DNA from: an uncultured Blautia sp.
Lineage (GTDB): Bacteria; Bacillota; Clostridia; Lachnospirales; Lachnospiraceae
Assembly: GCA_900543715.1 (NCBI GenBank)
Contig: UQSX01000015.1
Coordinates: 1-55,582, forward strand
Direction: 5' to 3'
DNA length: 55,582 bases
Of this stretch, positions 1-12,308 are shown piece by piece. The first letter of the stretch is position 1, and each line of letters opens with the position of its first letter. Under the pieces are notes generated by a model. It ran no database searches. It was given only the letters and a program-made list of their open reading frames with translations, and was not told the DNA's origin. The translations under genes and the position numbers were made by a program.

Positions 1-60
<60 letters not shown>

Positions 61-215
61 AAGTGTTTGTCCAGGTCATGATAAACTCTCGCTTATCCAA
101 ACCTTTTACTGTTTTTGGTTCGTTGAACCGTTTTTAAAAATGAATGTAAAAGAATTTTCAGTTCATGTGTTTCACTGTTCAGTTATCAAGGTCCCTGTCT
201 TGCGACAGCCATATT

Positions 216-244
216 AGATTATCACATCTTTTCTGGCTTGTCAA
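216..244 (-). promoter_or_regulatory. rRNA promoter, 16S-proximal copy
   Basis: Minus-strand -35 TTGACA (239-244), 17-nt spacer and -10 TAATCT (216-221). A run of AAAAAAGTTC lies just upstream, as in an UP element. The copy at 312-340 is almost identical. This promoter would start transcription about 150 nt before mature 16S. Confidence 0.85.
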
Positions 245-311
245 GAACTTTTTTCATTTTCTTGAAAATTTATTTTTTCAAGAACTTTCAGTTCTTTTTG
301 ACAGCTTTAAC

Positions 312-340
312 AGATTATCACAAACCTTTTCGTTTGTCAA
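312..340 (-). promoter_or_regulatory. rRNA promoter, distal tandem copy
   Basis: Minus-strand -35 TTGACA (335-340), 17-nt spacer and -10 TAATCT (312-317), again preceded by AAAAAAGTTC. It lies between tRNA-Ser and the proximal promoter, so tRNA-Ser sits upstream of both and is not transcribed from them. Confidence 0.85.
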
Positions 341-377
341 GAACTTTTTTCAAGTTTTTTAATCTTAAAACTGTCAG

Positions 378-465
378 CGGAGAAAGAGGGATTTGAACCC
401 TCGCACGGCGTGAACCGTCTACACCCTTAGCAGGGGCGCCTCTTCAGCCACTTGAGTATTTCTCC
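378..465 (-). tRNA. tRNA-Ser(GCU)
   Basis: The minus strand folds as a class II tRNA: a 7-bp acceptor stem GGAGAAA/TTTCTCC, anticodon loop CTGCTAA with anticodon GCT, a long variable arm, and a T arm containing GGTTCAAATCC. The discriminator is G at 378. CCA is not encoded. The gene sits between the plsC terminator and the tandem rRNA promoters. Confidence 0.96.
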
Positions 466-602
466 ATTGCCTGAATAATTTAAAATCATTCAATTTTCTG
501 CTCTGCATGAGCAATATGTATTATACCTCCACATTTAGTTTTTTGTCAACTGTTTTTTGTAACTTTTTATTTTTTATTTCATCTCAGTATATTTTATATA
601 TG

Positions 603-642
603 AAAAGAGAGTCCATGGAAATCTGTCCTCTGGACTCTCCTT
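603..642 (-). terminator. Intrinsic terminator after the acyltransferase gene
   Basis: An 8-bp stem GAGAGTCC/GGACTCTC (607-614 with 632-639) is followed on the minus strand by CTTTTCAT. It lies 23 bases past the end of the acyltransferase gene and before tRNA-Ser, so it separates the two units. Bases 466-602 are AT-rich and show nothing else. Confidence 0.75.
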
Positions 643-664
643 TATGATCTTCTTATGTTTCCGT

Positions 665-1417
665 TTACTTTTCATTCTCTTTGATCACTTTTTCTATTCT
701 CTTCTTTACTTCCTGAGCAATCTCCACTGTTTTCATATCTTTATATTCTTCATATAAAAGAGGTTCAAGAAAATGCACCTGCACCGTTACTTTCTCAATG
801 GACTTTGTATCAAAGGATTTATAAGAATCGATAAGAGCAACCGGTACAATGGGACATTTCGCCTTAACCGCAGGTTTAAAGCTTCCTCCTTTAAATTCGT
901 GGACATTATTTGGGTCTTTGGTTCTGGTTCCTTCTGGGAAGATCAGATAGTTTCTTCCAGCTTTTACTTCCTTGGTAACCTGAAGGATTACCTGCATGGA
1001 CTGTTTCACATTTTCCCTGTCTATAGCAAAAGCCTTCATACAGGCAAAGACCTGTTTCAAAAAAGGAATATTCTGTATCTCTTTTTTCATGACCACTGAA
1101 AAAGGTGTAGGGCAGGCCTGTATGATAGCCAATACGTCAAAAAGTCCCTGATGATTTGGAAAAAACATAAATCCACCATCTTTAGGAATATTTTCCTGTC
1201 CATGGACATCAATTTGTATCCGGCCTCCTGTTATTGCCCGGTTATCAATAAATCTCAGTAATTTATATCTTTCTTCTTCTGTATATTTGTCTACATGGCT
1301 TGCATAATAACACAATTTGCACCAATAATAGGGAACAAAAATAATATTATACGCCACCATTAATAGAATTCTCTTCACTTTTTTATGCTCACTTTCTATT
1401 TTTATTTCCACAGGCAT
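665..1417 (-). CDS. plsC: 1-acyl-sn-glycerol-3-phosphate acyltransferase family protein (PlsC-like)
   Basis: 250 aa. It would transfer an acyl chain to lysophosphatidic acid at the inner face of the membrane, giving phosphatidic acid for phospholipid synthesis. Visible family motifs are NHQGLFD (the HX4D catalytic pair, near residue 88), FPEGTRTKD (near 160) and a C-terminal hydrophobic IVPVALI strand. A hydrophobic segment near residues 16-38 would anchor it. The Shine-Dalgarno before the chosen ATG is weak (AGGA, 3 nt), so a start a few codons downstream is possible. It stands alone between two terminators, transcribed away from the origin. Substrate specificity is inferred from the family only. 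Confidence 0.9.
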   Translation of the reverse strand: MPVEIKIESEHKKVKRILLMVAYNIIFVPYYWCKLCYYASHVDKYTEEERYKLLRFIDNRAITGGRIQIDVHGQENIPKDGGFMFFPNHQGLFDVLAIIQACPTPFSVVMKKEIQNIPFLKQVFACMKAFAIDRENVKQSMQVILQVTKEVKAGRNYLIFPEGTRTKDPNNVHEFKGGSFKPAVKAKCPIVPVALIDSYKSFDTKSIEKVTVQVHFLEPLLYEEYKDMKTVEIAQEVKKRIEKVIKENEK

Positions 1418-1471
1418 TTATCCTGCTGTTCTTGCCTGCATACACTTTGAACAATTGCTGCAGCTTTTTTG

Positions 1472-1519
1472 CAAAAAGAAGTGTGCATTAAAAAATTTTT
1501 TTGAATCTTAATGCACACT
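1472..1519 (-). terminator. Intrinsic terminator of the dnaA-gyrA side operon
   Basis: A perfect 12-bp inverted repeat AGTGTGCATTAA/TTAATGCACACT (1480-1491 and 1508-1519) has a loop rich in A and T. On the minus strand it is followed by TCTTTTTGC. It lies just beyond the lipoprotein gene and ends the gyrB-gyrA-lipoprotein transcript. Confidence 0.85.
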
Positions 1520-1540
1520 CCTGACAGAGCCTTTTTCTTC

Positions 1541-2131
1541 TTATGTATCATTTGCCTGCTGGCTGAAACGTTTGTCCAATTCTTCTTTATAGGAAGGATA
1601 GTTTTTCTTAAACTCTTCGAGGTCCTTTTCATAATTTTTATAAGTGGACGTTCCCATAAATTTTTCGTATGCGGACCTGGAATACTTGCTCATTTCCTCT
1701 GTTACATCTTTAGCCGGAACCACACAATATGTTTTATCTTTCTTATTAACAAAATAAAAAGATAAAGCCGGATATTTTTTATCCCCATCCTCCGTCTCAA
1801 AATTGTATCGAACATATATCAGCTGACTGTCTCCGCTCTTTCCAAGGCAGTCTGACTTTTCAAAATCTATACTCTCTGCCTGATATGCTTTGAACAGCCG
1901 AAGATTATAATCCATTTCCTTCTGTATGTCCTCCTGAGCATCTTCATCCGTATCTATCCCATAACATTCTTTAACAGCCTGGATATCTTGTTCCTGATAA
2001 GAACGGATCAGCGATTTTACCACGGATTCCGGAGATTTGGTGTCCACTCCTTCCTGACCGCAGCCCCAAAAAATGAACATACAGATGGAGACAGTCAAAA
2101 TAAATATAACCCCTTTTTTTATTATTGACAT
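1541..2131 (-). CDS. Putative lipoprotein of unknown function
   Basis: 196 aa. The N-terminus is a lipoprotein signal: positively charged MSIIKKG, a hydrophobic core, then lipobox FWGC with the modified Cys near residue 24. The rest is a charged, soluble domain with a pattern typical of small DUF4878-like or cystatin-fold lipoproteins (SPESVVKSLIRSYQEQD), but I cannot assign a family firmly. The C-terminal third is Lys/Glu/Tyr-rich and probably helical. The start is 9 bases after the gyrA stop, so it is very likely co-transcribed and translationally coupled to gyrA; the terminator at 1472-1519 follows. Function unknown. Confidence 0.8.
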   Translation of the reverse strand: MSIIKKGVIFILTVSICMFIFWGCGQEGVDTKSPESVVKSLIRSYQEQDIQAVKECYGIDTDEDAQEDIQKEMDYNLRLFKAYQAESIDFEKSDCLGKSGDSQLIYVRYNFETEDGDKKYPALSFYFVNKKDKTYCVVPAKDVTEEMSKYSRSAYEKFMGTSTYKNYEKDLEEFKKNYPSYKEELDKRFSQQANDT

Positions 2132-2140
2132 GAAACTTTT

Positions 2141-4630
2141 TTATTCCTCTCCTCTTTCAGAAACTTCTTCCTTCTTGTTCACTTCATCATCTTTATCTCT
2201 TACTTTCGCAATGCTTGCCACAGTAATATCATCCTTCAGATCCATCAGTTTTACCCCTGATGTGATCCTTCCAAGTATAGAAATATCTTTACACTCCAGT
2301 CGTATAATAATTCCTTCTGTAGTGATCAGCATGATCTCATTATCGCTGTTTACAGCTTTCACACCGATAACATTTCCTGTCTTTTCTGTGATCTTATAGC
2401 ATTTAACTCCCTTTCCGCCTCTGTTCTGACGAGTAAATTCACCTACAGATGTACGTTTTCCAAGACCATTCTCTGATACGATCAGCAGATAATCTCCCTG
2501 ACAGGTAAGCTGCATACCGATTACCTCATCTTCTTCCATAAGGTTGATTCCCCTTACTCCCATAGAAACCCTGCCGGTAACTCTTACGTCTGTCTCATTA
2601 AAACGGATACATTGTCCGAATTTTGTCACCAGGATAATATCTTTCTTATTATCCGTAAATTTCACTTCAATAAGTTCATCATCTTCCCGCAAAGCAATAG
2701 CTGCCAGACCTGTTTTTCTTACATTTGCGTAATCTTCAATAGGCGTTTTCTTAACAAGTCCGTTTTTCGTTGCCATAAACAGGAAATTGCCTTTTTTGAA
2801 CTCGTTTATCGGAATCACTGCCGTGATCTTTTCCTCTGGCTGAAGCTGGAGCAGATTGATGATCGCCGTTCCTCTGGCCGTTCTGCTGGCTTCCGGAATC
2901 TCATAAGCTTTTATCCGGTACACCCTTCCTGTACTGGTAAAGAACATGAGATAATGATGAGTCGTCGTCATCAGCAGTTCTTCGATATAATCATCTTCTA
3001 TAGTGGACATTCCTTTAATACCCTTACCGCCTCTGTTCTGGCTTCGGAAGTTATCCACGGTCATTCTCTTTATGTAGCCTAGTTTTGTCATGGCTATGAC
3101 GGTGTTTTCTTTCGGAATCAGATCTTCCATAGAAATATCATATTCATCGTATCCGATAGAAGTCCTTCTGTCATCCCCGTATTTCTCCGCAATAGCAAGA
3201 ATTTCCTCCCGAATCACCCGAAGAAGCAGGTTTCTGTCTGACAAGATGGCTTTCAGCTCTCTGATCTTCACCTCAAGATCATTAAATTCGTTCTGAAGAC
3301 GCTCTCTCTCCATTCCTGTGAGCTGATACAGTCTCATATTGACAATTTCCTGAGCCTGAACATCTGTAAAGCCAAAGGTCTCCATTAAGGTATCCTTGGC
3401 CTCCTGTCTTGTCTTAGAATTCCGGATGATCTGGATCACCTGATCGATCACATCTAATGCCTTCAGTAATCCGGAAACAATGTGTGCCCTGGCTTCCGCC
3501 TTATTCAGATCATACTGGGTCCTTCTGGTAACCACATCTTCCTGATGGTCCAGATAATGATTCAGCATTTCCAGAAGACTCATAACCTTTGGGGTATTTC
3601 CCACCAGAGCCAGCATAATCACACCAAAGGTATCCTGAAGCTGGGTATGCTTATAAAGCTGGTTTAAAATCACATTAGCATTGGCATCTCTTCTCAATTC
3701 AATACAGATCCGCATCCCTTCACGGTTGGAGTGGTCGTTGATGGCCGTAATGCCCTCCACCTTTTTATCTCTTACCAGCTCTGCGATCTTCTCGATAAGT
3801 CTGGCCTTATTTACCATGTACGGCAGCTCTGTGACAATGATCTGAGTCTTGCCGTTTGCCATTGTCTCTATATCTGTCACTGCACGTACCCGGATCTTTC
3901 CTCTTCCCGTCCGGTAAGCCTCTTCAATTCCTCTGGTTCCCAGGATAGTGGCTCCAGTTGGAAAATCAGGTCCCTTGACGATGGAAAGGATTTCTTCAAT
4001 GGTAGTCTCCCTGTTTTCTTCAATCTGGTTGTCAATGATCTTGACTACCGCATTGATGATCTCCCTCAGGTTATGAGGGGGGATGTTGGTTGCCATGCCT
4101 ACGGCAATACCGGAAGTCCCGTTTGCCAGAAGGTTTGGATATCTGGAAGGCAGCACTGTAGGCTCTTTCTCTGTACCGTCAAAATTCGGCACAAAATCTA
4201 TGGTATTTTTATTAATGTCTGCCAGCATTTCCATGGAAATCTTGCTTAATCTGGCCTCTGTATAACGCATGGCTGCCGCTCCATCCCCGTCTACAGAACC
4301 AAAATTTCCATGTCCGTCTACCAGAGGATATCTGGTAGACCAGTCCTGGGCCATATTTACCAGGGCGCCGTAAATCGAGCTGTCACCATGGGGATGATAT
4401 TTACCCATGGTATCGCCGACGATACGGGCACATTTCCTGTGAGGCTTGTCCGGACCGTTATTTAACTCTATCATCGAATACAGAATTCTTCTCTGCACCG
4501 GCTTCAGACCGTCTCTAACATCAGGAAGGGCCCTGGAGGCGATAACGCTCATAGCGTACTCAATATAGGATTCCTCCATTTTTTTCTGCAGGTCAACTTC
4601 CTGGACTTTGTCAAAAATATTATCTTCCAT
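2141..4630 (-). CDS. gyrA: DNA gyrase subunit A
   Basis: 829 aa, the usual length. It is the breakage-reunion subunit that with GyrB introduces negative supercoils. The catalytic Tyr is Tyr123 in RYTEARL. The quinolone-determining loop reads [12 protein letters not shown], with Ser84 kept but Gly88 where E. coli has Asp87 and B. subtilis Glu88. The C-terminal wrapping domain has QNRGGKG (the GyrA box core) twice, near residues 530 and 740, and ends in a short acidic/lysine tail. It follows gyrB by 29 bases with SD AGGAG and is read away from the origin. Confidence 0.98.
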   Translation of the reverse strand: MEDNIFDKVQEVDLQKKMEESYIEYAMSVIASRALPDVRDGLKPVQRRILYSMIELNNGPDKPHRKCARIVGDTMGKYHPHGDSSIYGALVNMAQDWSTRYPLVDGHGNFGSVDGDGAAAMRYTEARLSKISMEMLADINKNTIDFVPNFDGTEKEPTVLPSRYPNLLANGTSGIAVGMATNIPPHNLREIINAVVKIIDNQIEENRETTIEEILSIVKGPDFPTGATILGTRGIEEAYRTGRGKIRVRAVTDIETMANGKTQIIVTELPYMVNKARLIEKIAELVRDKKVEGITAINDHSNREGMRICIELRRDANANVILNQLYKHTQLQDTFGVIMLALVGNTPKVMSLLEMLNHYLDHQEDVVTRRTQYDLNKAEARAHIVSGLLKALDVIDQVIQIIRNSKTRQEAKDTLMETFGFTDVQAQEIVNMRLYQLTGMERERLQNEFNDLEVKIRELKAILSDRNLLLRVIREEILAIAEKYGDDRRTSIGYDEYDISMEDLIPKENTVIAMTKLGYIKRMTVDNFRSQNRGGKGIKGMSTIEDDYIEELLMTTTHHYLMFFTSTGRVYRIKAYEIPEASRTARGTAIINLLQLQPEEKITAVIPINEFKKGNFLFMATKNGLVKKTPIEDYANVRKTGLAAIALREDDELIEVKFTDNKKDIILVTKFGQCIRFNETDVRVTGRVSMGVRGINLMEEDEVIGMQLTCQGDYLLIVSENGLGKRTSVGEFTRQNRGGKGVKCYKITEKTGNVIGVKAVNSDNEIMLITTEGIIIRLECKDISILGRITSGVKLMDLKDDITVASIAKVRDKDDEVNKKEEVSERGEE

Positions 4631-4659
4631 CTGGTTTCTCCTTTAGATCTGATATTCTC

Positions 4660-7736
<3,077 letters not shown>

Positions 7737-7758
7737 AGGTCAGACAACTTCTCCCGGA

Positions 7759-7968
7759 TCATTTCTCGATCCGGATCTCCTCTCCATTATAAAAAACCAC
7801 ATCTCCTTCATAGAGCTTCCGTCCTCTTCTGGTCTCCGTCTCCTGATTGACCTTTACCTCTCCATCCTGGATCACATACTTAGCCTCTACTCCGTCTTCT
7901 ACCAGGTTTGCGGCTTTCAAAGCCTGTCCAAGCTTTATATATTCTTCTTTTAACTTGATAATTTCCAT
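7759..7968 (-). CDS. yaaA: S4-domain RNA-binding protein YaaA/RlbA
   Basis: 69 aa, almost entirely one S4 domain (IKLGQALKAANLV, GEVKVNQETETRRGRKLYEGD). The family is conserved between dnaN and recF in Firmicutes and is linked to ribosome assembly. SD AAAGGGG lies 5 nt before the ATG. The position between dnaN and recF supports the call as much as the sequence does. Confidence 0.93.
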   Translation of the reverse strand: MEIIKLKEEYIKLGQALKAANLVEDGVEAKYVIQDGEVKVNQETETRRGRKLYEGDVVFYNGEEIRIEK

Positions 7969-8030
7969 TTTTTCCCCTTTTAGTCTGTTCCTAAGGAACT
8001 GTCTTTCTGTTTCAGCTTTAAAACCCTCAA

Positions 8031-9143
8031 TTATCTGCCTGCAGCGTTAAAATTCACCGGCAGGATCAGATAAATATACTGCTGGGCCTCATCCCGGATA
8101 AAACAGGGCGCTTTAGGATTCATAAGATAAATACTGATCTCCTCATCGTCAATGACCTTCAGAGCGTCGATCAGAAATTTCGGATTAAATCCGATCATAA
8201 TGTCCTTGCCCTCTTTTTCGATATCTATATCTTCCTTCATGGAACCGATCTGAGAATCTATGCTCAGTTCCATCTGCCCGTCTTCGATATTGATGATAAT
8301 AGGCTTTTTATCTCCCTCTTTTACAAGAAGAGTAGCTCTGTCAATACAGTCTAAGAATTCCTTTTTATTGATTTTTACCTTAGTTTCATAATCACTGGAA
8401 AGCATCTGATCAATTTTGAAGTACTCTCCTTCGATCAAGCGGGATACCACGGTGGTATCGTCAAACTCAAAAAGAATATGATTGGAGGAAAGGTAGATAT
8501 CTACCATATCTTCCAATTCACCGGATAAAATTTTGCTGATCTCATTTAATGTTTTTCCGGGAACGATCACTTTCCGGTCTTCACACTCTTCTTTTAAAGG
8601 AACGCGGCGTATAGAAATCCTGTGTCCATCCAGAGAAATTACCCGAAGCCGGTTATCCTCGATCTGAAACAGTTCTCCTGTCATTAATTTATTATTTTCA
8701 TTTAATGCGATAGAAAAAATAGTCTGGCGGATGATTTCTTTTAAAGTAAACTGTGAAACCCGTATACAGTCATTTTTTTCGATCAAAGGAAGATATGCGA
8801 AATCTTCGCCGGATTTACCGGGAATGTTAAACTTTGCTTTTTCACAGGTAATCGTTGTATTTAATCTTTCATCTGTTTCTATCGTAACGTCACTGTCGGG
8901 AAGTTTCCGGACGATCTCAGAAAAAATCTTTGCATCCAGGGCGATGATCCCTTTTTCAAGAACCATTCCCTGGACACGGGTTTCAATTCCAAGTTCCATA
9001 TCATTGGAGGTAAATTTAATATCATTAGTTGATGCGTCTATAAGAATACATTCTAAAATAGGCATGGTAGTTTTAGCCGGAACGGCTTTCATGACGATAT
9101 TTACACTTTTCTGAAGTTCAGCTTTGGAACAGAATAATTTCAT
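8031..9143 (-). CDS. dnaN: DNA polymerase III beta subunit (sliding clamp)
   Basis: 370 aa with the start at MKLFCSKAELQKSVNIV, the canonical DnaN N-terminus, preceded by AGGAAG. An open frame runs on 60 codons upstream, but that stretch has no similarity to clamps and no SD there, so it is rejected. The protein forms the ring that tethers polymerase to DNA; the closing residues YIYLILPVNFNAAGR match the usual LPVR-type C-terminal binding pocket strand. The 275-base gap to dnaA contains a DnaA box (9408-9416). Confidence 0.97.
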   Translation of the reverse strand: MKLFCSKAELQKSVNIVMKAVPAKTTMPILECILIDASTNDIKFTSNDMELGIETRVQGMVLEKGIIALDAKIFSEIVRKLPDSDVTIETDERLNTTITCEKAKFNIPGKSGEDFAYLPLIEKNDCIRVSQFTLKEIIRQTIFSIALNENNKLMTGELFQIEDNRLRVISLDGHRISIRRVPLKEECEDRKVIVPGKTLNEISKILSGELEDMVDIYLSSNHILFEFDDTTVVSRLIEGEYFKIDQMLSSDYETKVKINKKEFLDCIDRATLLVKEGDKKPIIINIEDGQMELSIDSQIGSMKEDIDIEKEGKDIMIGFNPKFLIDALKVIDDEEISIYLMNPKAPCFIRDEAQQYIYLILPVNFNAAGR

Positions 9144-9407
9144 AATGTGAATAACTTCCTTTCTGTGGTGGAGTGTATAATATAAAAATAAAAAGATTAA
9201 GTAATCCGCAGTAGCCGCCGTAGGGGCTGTGAGTATGTGTATAAGTGCCGAAACCCGTGAAAAATACGGCTTTCGCGATATGGATAACCTTGTGGGTGAA
9301 CCCTGAAGTTCCTGTGCAGACACGGTTGATAAAGGTGTGGAAAAAAATCAGGCAAAATTCAGGTATTTAAGTTTCCACAGGAAATACACATTTTATACAC
9401 TTTAAGT

Positions 9408-9416
9408 TGTGGATAA
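9408..9416 (-). promoter_or_regulatory. DnaA box between dnaA and dnaN
   Basis: TGTGGATAA on the plus strand (TTATCCACA on the minus strand), a perfect consensus site 2 bases from the end of dnaA. Weaker relatives lie nearby (TATGGATAA near 9278-9286). Together with the cluster upstream of dnaA this gives boxes on both sides of dnaA, as in bipartite Firmicutes origins; it may also serve regulation of dnaN. Confidence 0.75.
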
Positions 9417-9418
9417 AC

Positions 9419-10780
9419 CTACTGCTTAGAAGGATTGATCTTTTTTTTCAGAATGTCAATGACTTCCCGTGTAGATTCGGAGGTCTCCAACTCTGCTTCT
9501 ATTTTATTGATCCCGTTCATAATCGTGGTATGATCCCGTCCGCCCAGATATTGTCCAATGATCTTCAGAGTGGTATCCGTCATATGGCGGCAGAGATACA
9601 TTACGATCTGTCTTGGAAATACAATTTTAGAATTCCGTTTATTTCCTATTATATCTGCAGGGGTCAGATCAAAATGATCTGCCACGATTTCCGTGATCAG
9701 TTCTGGTGTGATCACACGTTTTTCATTAGGTGAAATAATATCCTTTAATACTTTTTCAGCAAGAGCCAGATTGATCTCACTTTTTTCCAGATTGGCATAA
9801 GCCATGATCTTATTTAAAGAACCTTCCAGTTCACGGATATTAGACTTTACGTTTCTGGCAATGTATTCGATGACTTCATTGTCAATGGAGTATCCGTCAA
9901 GCTCTTCCTTTTTGCGCAGTATGGCCATTCGGGTCTCATAGTCCGGAGAAGAGATGTCAACGATAAGTCCCCATTCAAAACGGGAACGAAGCCGGTCCTC
10001 CAGGATCTCCATATCTTTCGGAGGCTTATCTGAGGATATGACAATCTGCTTTTTGGCGCCGTGAAGAGCGTTAAACGTATGGAAAAATTCTTCCTGGGTA
10101 GATTCCTTGCCGATAATGAACTGGATATCGTCGATCAAAAGTACATCAATATCTCTGTACTTCTCTCTGAACTTGGACATAGTTGAGTTATTTCCATTTC
10201 GTATAGAATCGATCAGTTCATTGGTAAAAGTTTCACTGGTGACATAAAGCACCCTGGCGCTGGGATTTTTCTGCAGGACAAAATGGGCGATAGAATGCAT
10301 CAAATGGGTCTTGCCAAGTCCTACGCCTCCGTATATAAACAGGGGATTGTAGGCCTCTCCCGGTGATTCCGCCACTGCCAGGGATGCAGCATGGGCCATT
10401 TTATTATTGCTTCCCACAACAAAAGTATCAAAGGTATAACGGGGATTAAGCCCTGCTTTTACAATATTGCCGTTTGGCGTGGAATTGCTGGGGGGAGCAG
10501 GCTTTGGGATTTCTTCCTTGATATCCTCCGGAAGAACCAGGGATATTTCATAATCCTCTCCGGTAGTCTCTACAATTGCTACCTGAAGAGGGAGAAGATA
10601 CTTCTTATTAATATAGTTCAGCGCCATGCTGCCATTGGTAACAATAATGGTGACAACATTTCCCTCTACTTTATACACCTTCAGCGGCTCCAGCCAGGCA
10701 TTAAAAGAAACAGGAGACACATCGTGCTCTGTCTTTACCATATTTAAAATCTCCGGCCATTTTTCCTGTATAATGTGCAT
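9419..10780 (-). CDS. dnaA: Chromosomal replication initiator DnaA
   Basis: 453 aa. Domain I is at the N-terminus (WPEILNMV), AAA+ Walker A is GGVGLGKTHLMH, Walker B is VLLIDDIQF, and the C-terminal DnaA-box reader contains GGRDHTTIMNGINKI. Two ATGs six bases apart are possible: the outer one (10786) has its AGGAG only 1 nt away, while the inner one (10780, MHIIQEKW) has a 7-nt spacing, so I chose the inner. The gene reads away from the DnaA-box cluster at 11.05-11.36 kb. Confidence 0.97.
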   Translation of the reverse strand: MHIIQEKWPEILNMVKTEHDVSPVSFNAWLEPLKVYKVEGNVVTIIVTNGSMALNYINKKYLLPLQVAIVETTGEDYEISLVLPEDIKEEIPKPAPPSNSTPNGNIVKAGLNPRYTFDTFVVGSNNKMAHAASLAVAESPGEAYNPLFIYGGVGLGKTHLMHSIAHFVLQKNPSARVLYVTSETFTNELIDSIRNGNNSTMSKFREKYRDIDVLLIDDIQFIIGKESTQEEFFHTFNALHGAKKQIVISSDKPPKDMEILEDRLRSRFEWGLIVDISSPDYETRMAILRKKEELDGYSIDNEVIEYIARNVKSNIRELEGSLNKIMAYANLEKSEINLALAEKVLKDIISPNEKRVITPELITEIVADHFDLTPADIIGNKRNSKIVFPRQIVMYLCRHMTDTTLKIIGQYLGGRDHTTIMNGINKIEAELETSESTREVIDILKKKINPSKQ

Positions 10781-10854
10781 TTTCATTCTCCTAACAAGTA
10801 TTTTACGCCTTTTTCACACACAAAAAGATATGATTGAATGAGATAATCAGTCAA

Positions 10855-11360
10855 TCATCGGTAAAAAAAAGTATTATTATCTATATATTATAATAAAAAC
10901 CGGTATTAATCAATGAAAAATTCAAGAAACCAAATCATTAAAAAGGAAAAAGAGTATGTGGAAAAGTGGATGAGAGAAGAAAATACATTTATATAAGAAA
11001 TAATTATTTATGAAAAGATAATGTAAAATAAAAAATGTGTATAAGTGAGTTTGTGGATAAACAGGTGTGGATAATGGTGATAAATAAAATTTGTAAACCT
11101 GTGGAAAAAGAGAATGTGAAAAATGTGTATAATGTCAAAAACAGTATCCACATGTAAAAAAGTATTGAAAAATAAGGATTTTTGAAAAAATGTGGTGAAT
11201 AAATGTGGGCATATAGATAGAGTTATCCACATCTTATCCACAATTTGTGGATAAATTTACGTAAACCAGAAAATGTGAAGAAAGGTGTGTATAGGAAATG
11301 GGGATAAATGATGCAGCAGATTAGTTACCCACATTATTCTGTGGATAAGTGTGGATAACT
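10855..11360. other. oriC: oriC: DnaA-box cluster and AT-rich region
   Basis: The dnaA-rpmH gap (10787-11529) has no gene. It holds perfect or near-perfect DnaA boxes at 11052-11060, 11066-11074, 11223-11231, 11234-11242, 11246-11254, 11340-11348 and 11350-11358, plus variants TTACCCACA (11325-11333) and GTATCCACA (11144-11152). Boxes occur in both orientations. AT-rich stretches lie at 10860-10900 and 10980-11040, and TTTTTAATAATAAAG directly follows the last box pair (11359-11373), a candidate unwinding element. Gene orientation switches here from minus to plus, as expected of a bidirectional origin. Confidence 0.92.
10885..10913 (-). promoter_or_regulatory. Candidate dnaA promoter
   Basis: Minus-strand TTGATT (10908-10913), 17-nt spacer, TAATAT (10885-10890), about 105 bases before the dnaA start. 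The region is AT-rich, so chance matches are likely; no DnaA box overlaps it directly. Confidence 0.45.
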
Positions 11361-11412
11361 TTTTAATAATAAAGTTCAGCCCTAAATTTTTAAGAACTTT
11401 GACAAGAAATAC

Positions 11413-11441
11413 TTGACGAAATAAGGGATTGTGAATATAAT
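11413..11441 (+). promoter_or_regulatory. Promoter of rpmH-rnpA operon
   Basis: TTGACG (11413-11418), 17-nt spacer, TATAAT (11436-11441), about 90 bases before rpmH. It begins the rightward operon of ribosome, RNase P and membrane-insertion genes and sits 55 bases past the last DnaA box pair. Confidence 0.8.
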
Positions 11442-11529
11442 TGAAATGATGTTTTCTATCATGCATAACTATGAGAGACGTACAAAAATTCGGAAGAACG
11501 TCCATTAATATAAGGGAGGTGCCTTGATT

Positions 11530-11664
11530 ATGAAAATGACATTTCAGCCTAAGAAAAGACAGAGATCCAAAGTTCATGGATTCAGAGCTAGAATGAGCAG
11601 TAAAGGCGGTAGAAAAGTTTTAGCTGCCAGAAGAGCAAAAGGAAGAAAAAAATTATCAGCTTAA
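11530..11664 (+). CDS. rpmH: 50S ribosomal protein L34
   Basis: 44 aa, the full L34 length, highly basic: [13 protein letters not shown] at the start, [19 protein letters not shown] in the middle and KGRKKLSA at the end. SD GGGAGG lies about 11 nt before the ATG. L34 is a component of the large ribosomal subunit, and its place directly before rnpA is near universal in bacteria. Confidence 0.97.
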   Translation: MKMTFQPKKRQRSKVHGFRARMSSKGGRKVLAARRAKGRKKLSA

Positions 11665-11686
11665 GACCGCAGATATGTGGTCTTTT
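11663..11686 (+). terminator. Hairpin between rpmH and rnpA
   Basis: Stem AAGACCGC/GTGGTCTT (8 bp with one G-U) is followed by TTCTTCTCT. It begins within the rpmH stop codon. A partial terminator here would give more rpmH than rnpA transcript, as known in other bacteria, but the T tract is imperfect. Confidence 0.5.
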
Positions 11687-11719
11687 CTTCTCTTTGCATA
11701 AATTCTAAAAGGTCAGAGT

Positions 11720-12091
11720 ATGAAATATTCGGAATCATTGAGAAAAAATTGGGATTTTCAACTGGTTTATAAGAACGGAACATCTTATGCAAACCGGTAT
11801 TTAGTTATGTATGTGTTAAAAAACCAGTTGAATCGCAACAGATTGGGAATATCCGTAAGCAAGAAAGTCGGAAACAGTGTAGTAAGGCATCGTCTGACAA
11901 GATTGATAAGAGAAAGTTATCGTCTGAACGAAGAAAAGTTTGTATGCGGATATGATATGGTAGTGATCGTAAGAGTGAATGGAAAGAATCAGGGATACCA
12001 TTCTATGGAGAGCGCCCTTCTTCACCTGGGAAAGCTCCACAAGATTTTGAGAAGTGAAGAGAATGAAGAAAATATTGATCAGAATGATTAA
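11720..12091 (+). CDS. rnpA: Ribonuclease P protein component
   Basis: 123 aa. This protein helps the RNase P RNA mature tRNA 5' ends. The family signature is seen in [28 protein letters not shown] (residues ~40-68, shown here in part as [19 protein letters not shown]), with YDMVVIVR after it. The C-terminal tail is acidic ([11 protein letters not shown]) and overlaps the next gene. SD AAAGG precedes the ATG. Confidence 0.96.
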   Translation: MKYSESLRKNWDFQLVYKNGTSYANRYLVMYVLKNQLNRNRLGISVSKKVGNSVVRHRLTRLIRESYRLNEEKFVCGYDMVVIVRVNGKNQGYHSMESALLHLGKLHKILRSEENEENIDQND

Positions 12092-12272
12092 AATTTATCA
12101 GAAATATTTGTCTCCCCTTAAGAGTACATGTTGTCCGTATATACCCACATGTTCTCAGTATGGTTTGGAAGCGATAGAAAAATATGGTGCCTTAAAGGGA
12201 AGCCTTCTGGCTGCATGGAGAATTTTGAGATGCAATCCCTTTTCCAAGGGCGGATATGATCCGGTGCCGTAG
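12063..12272 (+). CDS. yidD: Membrane protein insertion efficiency factor YidD
   Basis: 69 aa from the ATG at 12063; a GTG at 12054 is possible but the family normally begins MKKILI. Typical features are [23 protein letters not shown] with its three Cys, and [17 protein letters not shown]. The protein lies at the membrane through an amphipathic N-terminus and aids YidC-dependent insertion. It overlaps rnpA by 29 bases and precedes yidC. Confidence 0.95.
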   Translation: MKKILIRMIKIYQKYLSPLKSTCCPYIPTCSQYGLEAIEKYGALKGSLLAAWRILRCNPFSKGGYDPVP

Positions 12273-12308
12273 GCCGAAGGGTGACAAAAGTATAAGGAGG
12301 ATACGGTT

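Noticed and set aside
1402..1632. 76-codon open frame on the minus strand over the terminator and the lipoprotein's end
   Set aside because: It overlaps the lipoprotein gene in another frame, covers a strong terminator and has no family features.
9144..9323. 60-codon open extension upstream of dnaN
   Set aside because: It has no clamp similarity, contains the natural SD and spacer of dnaN, and would place the start in the dnaA-dnaN control region.
11008..11577. Minus-strand open frames of 77 and 106 codons in the dnaA-rpmH gap
   Set aside because: Their sequence is a by-product of repeated DnaA boxes and AT-rich DNA, and one overlaps rpmH antisense.
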